From the NCBI GenBank assembly GCA_030830145.1, contig JAURNO010000468.1:1-5331 (forward strand): a stretch of 5,331 nucleotides of DNA, written 5' to 3'. The position numbers and the translations under genes were made by a program. The stretch comes from Verrucomicrobiota bacterium (lineage in GTDB: Bacteria > Verrucomicrobiota > Verrucomicrobiia > Opitutales > Seribacteraceae). This document shows, piece by piece, positions 1 to 5,331 of this stretch. Within the stretch, counting starts at the first letter, position 1. Each line of letters starts with the position of its first letter. The notes beneath the pieces are model-generated. The model did not search any database. It saw only the letters and a program-made list of their open reading frames with translations, and had not been told where the DNA came from.

Positions 1-679
1 ACGATCCGAAGTCCACGAAAACTTTTCAAAAGCATGGACCATTGGTCAAATGGCCGACATGATGGGGTTGAGTGCAAGTAGATTCGCTTCATTGTACAAA
101 CAAGAATTCGAAGCAAGTCCAACCGAGGATTTGATCCGTACGAGAATCGTACAAGCCCAAAAAATGCTCTCGGCAACCAAGGTCAGCGTCAAACAGGTTT
201 CATTGGCGTGCGGATTCGAAAGCGTTCATTATTTTCACAGAGCTTTCAAAAGAAGGCTCAACATCACTCCTAAACATTATCAAAACCATAAACTTGCCAT
301 GAGAGGGTCTGTTCCTCAGGAAGAGAAATCCTTCACTTTAGACAGGCTTTCAGTTGATTCCGATTTCTCCGGCACGATGGAAATTGTTGATGGAGAAATT
401 CTTTTTCATGGAACGGGTTCCCCATGGGCTGAATTTTTGGGGTTTTCAAAAGACGAATTCAAGAACAAACCTTTCTTGAATTTCGTATACCCGGACGATT
501 TGGACATAGCACGGGAAACCGTCAGCAATATTATAGAGGGCAGGAACGTAAAAGACGTCACGGTGCGTCTTAACACTAAATCCGGAGATTTTGTAAAAAT
601 AGATTTCTCCGCCCTTACCAAAGGAAACACTTGGTTTTGGTTTGCTAAAAAACTACTGCTTGACGAAGACATCAATTAG
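1..679 (+). CDS. AraC-family transcription regulator with C-terminal PAS-like domain (5' end outside window)
   Basis: This is a DNA-binding transcription regulator whose targets are unknown. The reading frame is open to the left edge, and the 16 codons before the first ATG (position 50) already fit the AraC fold (HENFSKAWTIGQ). The true start is therefore outside the window and position 50 is not the start. About 225 residues are visible. The first helix-turn-helix is at roughly residues 13-36 of the visible part (TIGQMADMMGLSASRF). The second is at roughly 62-95, with the family signature CGFESVHYFHRAFKRR followed by ITPKHY. A PAS-like domain follows at about 120-215, recognised from LGFSKDEFKNK, the FVYPDDLD segment and VTVRLNTKSGDFVKIDFSA. 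In most AraC proteins the DNA-binding part is the C-terminus, so a sensor domain after it is unusual. The PAS ligand cannot be read from the sequence. Another sensor domain may lie in the missing N-terminus. The AraC call is firm; the PAS call is good but rests on pattern only. Confidence 0.9.
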   Translation, partial: RSEVHENFSKAWTIGQMADMMGLSASRFASLYKQEFEASPTEDLIRTRIVQAQKMLSATKVSVKQVSLACGFESVHYFHRAFKRRLNITPKHYQNHKLAMRGSVPQEEKSFTLDRLSVDSDFSGTMEIVDGEILFHGTGSPWAEFLGFSKDEFKNKPFLNFVYPDDLDIARETVSNIIEGRNVKDVTVRLNTKSGDFVKIDFSALTKGNTWFWFAKKLLLDEDIN

Positions 680-701
680 TAAATTCTTCTGTTTCCCAAT
701 C

Positions 702-726
702 AAGCGGTTGATGATTCGGCCGTTTT
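702..726 (+). terminator. Weak terminator-like hairpin after the AraC-PAS gene
   Basis: Bases 702-710 can pair with 717-725 around a 6-base loop (711-716). The nine pairs include three G-U wobbles, with a GC core at 705-707/720-722, and the stem runs into a short T run (723-726). It starts 23 bases after the AraC-PAS stop codon, where an intrinsic terminator would be expected. The T run is short and the wobbles weaken the stem, so it may be inefficient or accidental. It overlaps the proposed -35 element of the next gene. Confidence 0.3.
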
Positions 727-736
727 CGTGTATAAC
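708..736 (+). promoter_or_regulatory. Candidate sigma70-type promoter for the peptidase gene
   Basis: TTGATG (708-713) resembles the -35 consensus TTGACA, and TATAAC (731-736) resembles the -10 consensus TATAAT. The spacer is exactly 17 bp. Transcription would start near 742-744, leaving a leader of only about 22-24 bases before the ATG at 766. This would let the peptidase be transcribed apart from the AraC-PAS gene. The call is from consensus matching only. Confidence 0.45.
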
Positions 737-738
737 GG

Positions 739-764
739 GGGTTTAATTTTTTTAATTAAAACCC
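739..764 (+). repeat. AT-rich inverted repeat abutting the peptidase start codon
   Basis: GGGTTTAATT (739-748) pairs with AATTAAAACCC (754-764), giving ten pairs with one bulged A at 761 and a five-T loop. Inside it lies the perfect 12-base palindrome TTTTAATTAAAA (750-761). The repeat ends one base before the ATG at 766. It could be a regulator binding site or an RNA hairpin that covers the start region. There is no Shine-Dalgarno-like purine run between it and the start. In AT-rich leader DNA it could also arise by chance. Confidence 0.4.
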
Positions 765-765
765 T

Positions 766-3666
766 ATGTATATTTACAAAAACATCCTTTTTTATCTTTA
801 TGCCTTTATTGCGTTTTCTTTTAGCGGAATCAGTGATGAAGTAATTAAAAACGCAAGGCAACTGACGTTCGAAGGTGCCCGGTCTGGTGAAGGTTATTTT
901 TCCGCCAATGGTAAAAAATTGGTGTATCAATCGGAAAGTCACAAAAAAAACCCTTTTTACCAAATTTATCTCTTGGATTTATTGTCGGGGGAAAACCAAC
1001 TCGTTTCCTCCGGAATTGGAAAAACCACTTGTGCGTGGATTCACCCGGATGAGAAAACCGTACTTTACTCCTCAACTCACCTTGATGCAAATGCCAGCTT
1101 GAAGGAGATTGAGGAATTGAAGGAACGGGAAAGCGGCAAAGCCCGAAAATACAGTTGGGATTACGACAAGAACTATGACTTGTTCAAAACGAATACCGCA
1201 ACTGGAAAAACCGAAAGAATTACCTTTGCCGAAGGCTATGATGCCGAAGGCTCCTTCTCGCCTGATGGGAAACGGATCGTTTTTGCGTCAAACCGAAATG
1301 CTTACGCTAAAACATTGAACAATGAAGAATTGGAAATCTTCAGTAGAGACAAATCCTACTTCAATGATATTTTCATAATGGACTCGGACGGAAAGAACCT
1401 TCAGCAACTGACCCACACCTCCGGGTACGACGGAGGACCTTTTTTTAATAAAGAAGGAGATCAAATTTGTTGGAGAAGATTTTCAAAAAGTGGACACAAA
1501 GCGGAGATTTACCGTATGCAACTTGAGTCAGGCAAGGAGATACAGCTAACGCGTCTTGACGCAATGTCATGGGCTCCTTTCTTTCATCCTTCCAATCAGT
1601 ATTTGATCTTTTCCACCAATCTTCATGGGTTTGATAATTTCGAACTCTATGCGGTTGACATAAATGGTGAAAAAAAACCTATCAGGATCACCCAATCTCC
1701 TGGTTTCGACGGACTGCCTAGTTTCTCTCCGGATGGGAAAACACTTTCATGGACAAGCACCAATACGAGTGACAAAAAATCACAAATTTTTATCGCGGAT
1801 TGGAATCATGCAGAAGTGCTCCACCGCTTGAAACTTGTATCAACTGAACAAGACTCGACTAAGAAAGGTACACCCCTACGGGCAGGAACGGCAACCTCCC
1901 CAAAAATCCTCGATGAGGATGTCAGAAATCATTTGTCCTATCTTTGCTCTGATGCATTGGAAGGTAGGTTCACAGGTTCAAAAGGGGAAAAGTTAGCAAG
2001 CGATTATGTAGCTGATTCCTTTCAAGCGTTTGGCCTTGAGCCTTTCACATCTGAAGGCGAGTGGATACAGGGTTTTCCTTTTTTCAATGCAGCCGAACTG
2101 TCCCCCGCTTGCAAGTTTGAAAATTCATCGAATGGAGAGGACTTCACGACTCTGCAACTCGCCAAGGAATGGACTCCCATGCCCTTTAGTGAATCCGCCG
2201 AAGTTGAATTCGATAAAATCACTTTCGCTGGTTATGGCCTTCGGCTAAAAAAAACATCCGAGTGGCCAGAGTATGACTCATACACGCATTTGGACGTCAA
2301 AGACAAATGGGTCATGGTCTTGCGTAAACTTCCAAGTCAATGGACCGAAAAACGGAAGCAAGCTCATTACTACGACTCCACCTTCAGAAAGAAAGCTTCC
2401 GTAGCACGGGATTTGGGTGCGAAGGGTATTATCTTCGTTTCGGATTTCGAGCAACCCAATGACCCATTAATCGAGTTTTCCGCTAGCCCAGCCAAGGATA
2501 CCATTTCCATACATGCAATTTCGGTCAGCCGATCGATCGTATCCAAGTTATTCGCCCAAAACTCAAGAGTTTTCCAAGCCTGGTGTGGAAAATTAGCGAA
2601 AGGGGAACCATACTTGGGTTTCGAGCTGAAGAATTCAACATTTCGACTGTCGATTGCTATAGAAAGAAAAAAAGGAATTGGGCGAAACACTCTTGGGTGG
2701 ATTCGTTCGCAAAAAGGGAAGGTTTCCGATCAATTTCTCGTCATCGGGGCCCACATTGATCACATTGGAATAGGCAAAACAAGCTCCCGTGCCAAAAAGT
2801 CTGAAAAGGGTAAAATTCATCCTGGTGCAGATGACAATGCATCCGGTATAGGATGTCTTCTTGAAATAGCCGAATACTTGGCGGATCTCAATAAAAGAGG
2901 TCTCCTCAACTCGAGGTACGACATTCTCTTCGCAGCATGGTCGGGCGAAGAAATTGGGCTTGTGGGCTCCTCTTACTTTATGCGCAAAATTTCTCAAAAG
3001 AAACCTCAAGATCATAGAAGAGTTATATTGGCCTACCTTAATATGGACATGGTAGGCAGATATCAAAAAAAGCTTACCCTCCATGGAGTCGGTTCATCAA
3101 CTGGTTGGAGAAAACTTATCCAGCAGGCCAATGTTCCCGTTGGTCTCAACCTGAATTTGCAAAACGACAGTCATATCCCGACCGACACCACATCTTTTTT
3201 CACAAAAGGCATCCCCATCCTCAGTGCATTCACTGGGTTGCATCCTGATTATCATTCTCCATCGGACACAGCCGACAAAATAAATTATAAAGGCGTTGCC
3301 GATTGCTCCATGCTTTACAGCAGATTGGTTCAGGCATTGGTCAAACAGAATGAATTGGATTATGTCGCACAAGCTCCACCACCTAAATCAAGAGGGCGCT
3401 TGCGCGTCTACTTGGGTACCATACCTGATTATTCCCAAACAGATAAAAAAGGGGTTCTTCTTTCAGGAGTTAGCAAGGGTGGACCAGCAGACATGGCTGG
3501 ATTGAAAAGTGAGGATATAATCATTGAGCTCAAAGGAAAAAAGATCGAGTCAATCTACGACTACACGGATGCAATCGGATTATTGAAACCGAAAGAGAAA
3601 GTAATTATAAAAATCATTCGGAAGCAAAAGGTCTTAAGACTAAACATAACACCCTCCTCGAGGTAG
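766..3666 (+). CDS. Exported M28-family zinc metallopeptidase with TolB-like propeller, PA insert and PDZ domain
   Basis: This is a probable aminopeptidase acting outside the cytoplasm. ATG 766 is the first start after an in-frame TAA at 757-759, and it gives a signal peptide (Lys5, then hydrophobic to about residue 20, no lipobox cysteine). Six PD40/TolB-type repeats follow at about residues 31-57, 79-105, 150-176, 213-239, 259-285 and 306-332, the clearest being SFSPDGKRIVFAS and SFSPDGKTLSW. The M28 region begins near 385 with YLCSDALEGRFTGSKG, has a PA-like insert at about 470-640, and carries the expected di-zinc set: His663 and Asp665 (GAHIDHIG), Asp689 (GADDNASG), Glu728 catalytic and Glu729 (SGEEIGLVGS), Asp761 (NMDMVG) and His830 (HPDYHSPSDT). 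A PDZ domain closes the protein at about 881-963 (GGPADMAGLKSEDIIIEL). All active-site residues are present, so an active enzyme is expected. The substrate is unknown. The propeller and PDZ probably select or hold the substrate (inference). Confidence 0.95.
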   Translation: MYIYKNILFYLYAFIAFSFSGISDEVIKNARQLTFEGARSGEGYFSANGKKLVYQSESHKKNPFYQIYLLDLLSGENQLVSSGIGKTTCAWIHPDEKTVLYSSTHLDANASLKEIEELKERESGKARKYSWDYDKNYDLFKTNTATGKTERITFAEGYDAEGSFSPDGKRIVFASNRNAYAKTLNNEELEIFSRDKSYFNDIFIMDSDGKNLQQLTHTSGYDGGPFFNKEGDQICWRRFSKSGHKAEIYRMQLESGKEIQLTRLDAMSWAPFFHPSNQYLIFSTNLHGFDNFELYAVDINGEKKPIRITQSPGFDGLPSFSPDGKTLSWTSTNTSDKKSQIFIADWNHAEVLHRLKLVSTEQDSTKKGTPLRAGTATSPKILDEDVRNHLSYLCSDALEGRFTGSKGEKLASDYVADSFQAFGLEPFTSEGEWIQGFPFFNAAELSPACKFENSSNGEDFTTLQLAKEWTPMPFSESAEVEFDKITFAGYGLRLKKTSEWPEYDSYTHLDVKDKWVMVLRKLPSQWTEKRKQAHYYDSTFRKKASVARDLGAKGIIFVSDFEQPNDPLIEFSASPAKDTISIHAISVSRSIVSKLFAQNSRVFQAWCGKLAKGEPYLGFELKNSTFRLSIAIERKKGIGRNTLGWIRSQKGKVSDQFLVIGAHIDHIGIGKTSSRAKKSEKGKIHPGADDNASGIGCLLEIAEYLADLNKRGLLNSRYDILFAAWSGEEIGLVGSSYFMRKISQKKPQDHRRVILAYLNMDMVGRYQKKLTLHGVGSSTGWRKLIQQANVPVGLNLNLQNDSHIPTDTTSFFTKGIPILSAFTGLHPDYHSPSDTADKINYKGVADCSMLYSRLVQALVKQNELDYVAQAPPPKSRGRLRVYLGTIPDYSQTDKKGVLLSGVSKGGPADMAGLKSEDIIIELKGKKIESIYDYTDAIGLLKPKEKVIIKIIRKQKVLRLNITPSSR

Positions 3667-3693
3667 AACATCCCCTTTGGATACCTGTAGTTA

Positions 3694-3714
3694 GTAAACC
3701 GATAAATTGTTTAC
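3694..3714. repeat. Short inverted repeat between the convergent genes
   Basis: GTAAAC (3694-3699) and GTTTAC (3709-3714) form a 6-bp inverted repeat around a 9-base loop, in the 73-bp gap between the converging peptidase and rodZ-like genes. A shared bidirectional terminator is expected here. This stem is short and AT-rich, and no T run follows it on either strand, so it is a poor intrinsic terminator. I see no better one in the gap. Termination may be Rho-dependent or lie inside the opposing genes. Confidence 0.25.
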
Positions 3715-3739
3715 AAAACCTTATTCGATCTAGAGGCAC

Positions 3740-4543
3740 TTATTCGGGTTTCCAGGTAAAATTGCCACTTCCTTCACCTTCAATCTTTTTTTCCGAACCA
3801 TCGTCGACAAAAAACCTGAGGTTCTCAAGGGAAGAACAATAACATTTGAATGAATCCTTGAAAGTAAGGGTGCCCTCCCATCCGGCAGGCAAATTTTTGA
3901 ATTCACGCGTTCTTTGATTCGTTTCTGGAAAAGGTCCGCCCTCATTTCTAAGAATTAAATGCTGGATTGGGGCGATAACGGCAATGCGAAGGGAGTGCTC
4001 ACCGCCGATTGGGAGAGTATCAGAGGGGGAAGGAGAAGGATTGGTCTCCGTTATGGAGGGAGTACCTGAAGGCGGTTCCTCTGTTTCGTCTTGGGTTGTG
4101 TCGCCTCCACCGGAAAAGGCTATGAGTATCACGATGGTAAGAAGAACAATCCCTGCCACCACGATTAATAAAGGTTTAAGCAAATTGGGCAAATTTGCAG
4201 ATTCGACGGAAGACTTGACTGGAGGAGCAGGAGCGTTGGAATAGTCCGATCCTTCCGTGCTGTCGGGGGGGGTCAAGGAACCTAGTGATTTTGTAGCGGA
4301 ACGAGAGGACGTGTTCCCCATCTCCAAGTTCAAATCCGACAATACTGCCTCCTGATCCAATCCAAGAAAACGAGAATAAAGGCGGACAAAGCCACGCAAG
4401 TAAACTTCCGGTAGATCAATGTCAAATTGACCTGCCTCAAAGGCACTCAAATAATCCCCACGGATTTTGGTGCTTTCTGAAGCTTCCCGTAAAGAGATAC
4501 CCTTTCTATTTCTAGCTTCTTCTAATTTTTGTCCTATTGCCAT
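3740..4543 (-). CDS. rodZ: RodZ-like membrane protein: cytoplasmic helix-turn-helix, one membrane helix, periplasmic domain
   Basis: RodZ proteins tie the MreB cytoskeleton to the elongation machinery at the inner membrane. This 267-residue protein has the RodZ order. An N-terminal HTH_25-type domain (about 3-65) begins IGQKLEEARNRKGISL and carries the typical YLSAFEAGQFD and VYLRGFVRLYSRFLGLD segments. A Ser/Pro/Thr-rich stretch (about 77-115) leads to one membrane helix (about 121-144, LLIVVAGIVLLTIVILIAF). A second Thr/Pro/Ser/Glu-rich linker (about 148-177) joins a periplasmic beta-rich domain (about 183-267), similar in position to the DUF4115 domain of RodZ. The start is well fixed: an in-frame TGA lies 21 bases upstream (4565-4567) and no other start codon intervenes. 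No Shine-Dalgarno sequence is visible. It lies 79 bp after ftsK on the same strand, which suits a cell-division and shape cluster. An odd point is the Cys-Tyr-Cys motif at 234-236 in the outer domain. The family call is firm; the shape role is inferred from the family. Confidence 0.82.
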   Translation of the reverse strand: MAIGQKLEEARNRKGISLREASESTKIRGDYLSAFEAGQFDIDLPEVYLRGFVRLYSRFLGLDQEAVLSDLNLEMGNTSSRSATKSLGSLTPPDSTEGSDYSNAPAPPVKSSVESANLPNLLKPLLIVVAGIVLLTIVILIAFSGGGDTTQDETEEPPSGTPSITETNPSPSPSDTLPIGGEHSLRIAVIAPIQHLILRNEGGPFPETNQRTREFKNLPAGWEGTLTFKDSFKCYCSSLENLRFFVDDGSEKKIEGEGSGNFTWKPE

Positions 4544-4622
4544 CTGGATTACGTGTTTACAATTTCAGACTTCATTGATGGGAACCTTTTTGCAAGCGGA
4601 GATTTCGATTATTCGCAAATTA

Positions 4623-5331
4623 TTAAAGATCCAGTAGGATTTCCCTACCCTGTCCGGGAACGTCGGGTCCTACGACTCCCCTGTCCTCCAATTCGTCCAT
4701 GATTCGGGCAGCCCGGTTATAACCGATACTAAGCTTTCTTTGTAGGTTTGAGGTTGATGCTCTTTTAGTTGAACGAATGATCTCAATGGACTTGCGAATC
4801 ATTGGATCTTCATCCGGATCGCCATCCCCACCGCCAAGTACTTCATCTTCGCCAGCAGCTTCAATTTGATCCCGAACTTCCTCGATAATTTGGGGAGGTC
4901 CGTTGATTTTCAAAAATTCAACTATTCCGTTAATCTCGTCATCACTGACAAAAGCCCCTTGGGCTCGAGTAAAAGTCGAGCCGCCGGGAGGAATAAATAG
5001 CATATCCCCTTTACCAAGAAGAGATTCTGCACCCTTGCCATCCAAAATAGTCTGACTGTCCCTGTAAGAAGCAACACGGAAAGATATTCTACTCGGTAGG
5101 TTTGCCTTGATCACACCTGTTATGACATTCACAGAAGGACGCTGCGTAGCAATAACCAAGTGAATACCAGCAGCCCGTGCAAGTTGTGCTAGCCGGGCAA
5201 TTCCGGTCTCAACATCAGCCTGAGCGACCATCATAAGATCAGCAAGCTCATCGATGATACAAACGATGTAAGGTAGCTTGTTCTCAGGTATCTCCAAAAC
5301 ATGATCATCGCGAGGAACTTCGATATTGGAC
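4623..5331 (-). CDS. ftsK: FtsK/SpoIIIE-type DNA translocase, C-terminal part (5' end outside window)
   Basis: FtsK is a membrane-anchored ring ATPase that pumps chromosome ends through the closing division septum and helps resolve chromosome dimers. The frame stays open to the right edge, so the membrane part, the linker and Walker A lie outside. A TTG at 5295-5297 would be a false start, because the residues before it (SNIEVPRDDHVL) continue the domain. Of 235 visible residues, Walker B is at about 21-32 (YIVCIIDELADL, Asp27-Glu28). The family hallmark ARAAGIHLVIATQRPSVNVI follows at about 51-70, then IKANLPSRISFRV and LLGKGDMLFIPPGG. An acidic linker rich in Asp, Glu and Gly (about 147-165) leads to the winged-helix gamma domain (about 166-235), with ASTSNLQRKLSIGYNRAARI and a GREILLDL end. 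The gamma domain in this family reads polar DNA signals (KOPS/SRS) and can contact XerD. No truncation or frameshift is visible at the 3' end. The gene is probably cotranscribed with the downstream rodZ-like gene. Confidence 0.97.
   Translation of the reverse strand, partial: SNIEVPRDDHVLEIPENKLPYIVCIIDELADLMMVAQADVETGIARLAQLARAAGIHLVIATQRPSVNVITGVIKANLPSRISFRVASYRDSQTILDGKGAESLLGKGDMLFIPPGGSTFTRAQGAFVSDDEINGIVEFLKINGPPQIIEEVRDQIEAAGEDEVLGGGDGDPDEDPMIRKSIEIIRSTKRASTSNLQRKLSIGYNRAARIMDELEDRGVVGPDVPGQGREILLDL

Noticed and set aside
50..52. ATG at 50 as the start of the AraC-type gene
   Set aside because: The preceding in-frame codons encode the conserved lead-in to the first helix-turn-helix, so the gene begins left of the window.
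406..675. Minus-strand open frame starting with a methionine and a run of serines
   Set aside because: The serine run is the antisense reading of the Asp/Glu-rich tail of the AraC-PAS gene. No independent evidence supports a gene.
2370..2690. 106-codon open frame on the minus strand
   Set aside because: It is antisense to the PA-like insert of the peptidase and has no family features.
2635..3084. 149-codon open frame on the minus strand inside the peptidase gene
   Set aside because: It lies opposite the conserved M28 catalytic region, and its translation shows no recognisable domain. The plus-strand frame explains the region fully.
4020..4042. G/A-rich stretch resembling a KOPS or SRS polar DNA signal
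   Set aside because: It does not match GGGNAGGG or GAGAAGGG exactly, and it falls in the low-complexity linker codons of the rodZ-like gene.
3984..4244. 86-codon open frame on the plus strand
   Set aside because: It is the mirror of the low-complexity linkers and membrane helix of the rodZ-like gene. The Gly/Glu/Ser/Val-rich translation is a by-product of that repetitive DNA.
4544..4622. Possible terminator or promoter between ftsK and the rodZ-like gene
   Set aside because: Only scattered short complementary bits (for example TTTGC and GCAAA far apart) and no well-spaced -35/-10 pair were found on the minus strand.
5295..5297. TTG as the start of a short FtsK-like protein
   Set aside because: The frame continues upstream to the window edge with residues that belong to the motor domain. 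The TTG is an internal leucine codon.
1..5331. CRISPR array, tRNA, rRNA, insertion sequence or phage genes
   Set aside because: No spaced direct repeats, tRNA-like cloverleaf, transposase motif or terminal inverted repeat pair was seen on either strand.

Overview
This 5.3-kb window looks like an ordinary piece of bacterial chromosome. Two genes run rightward and two run leftward, and the two pairs converge near position 3700. Two genes are cut by the window edges. There is no sign of phage, insertion sequence, CRISPR or tRNA. The best guess for the source is a Verrucomicrobiota member (perhaps Opitutae/Puniceicoccales) or a relative in the Planctomycetes-Verrucomicrobia group. This rests on the propeller-M28-PDZ peptidase layout, the FtsK C-terminus and the RodZ-like gene next to ftsK. 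It is an inference from family resemblance, not a proven placement. Composition leans AT-rich by eye, and neither visible start codon has a clear Shine-Dalgarno sequence.

Left part (1-765): the 3' part of an AraC-type transcription regulator. Its DNA-binding module is followed, not preceded, by a PAS-like domain. An 86-bp gap follows. It contains a weak terminator-like hairpin, a good sigma70-like promoter candidate (TTGATG, 17 bp, TATAAC) and an AT-rich inverted repeat that ends one base before the next start codon.

Centre (766-3666): one large gene for an exported 966-residue metallopeptidase. It has a signal peptide, a six-repeat TolB/PD40-type beta-propeller, an M28 zinc aminopeptidase domain with a PA insert and all expected metal and catalytic residues, and a C-terminal PDZ domain. 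Its role is probably degradation of peptides outside the cytoplasm. The AraC-PAS protein may or may not regulate it; only adjacency suggests so.

Right part (3740-5331, minus strand): ftsK (3' part, with Walker B and gamma DNA-reading domain) followed 79 bp later by a rodZ-like gene (cytoplasmic helix-turn-helix, one membrane helix, periplasmic domain). The pair joins chromosome segregation at division with cell-shape scaffolding and is probably one transcription unit read leftward.

No clearly new biological system is visible. The points most worth a second look are the AraC-then-PAS domain order, the propeller/PA/M28/PDZ fusion, the layered signals just upstream of the peptidase start, and three A8 tracts inside the peptidase gene.
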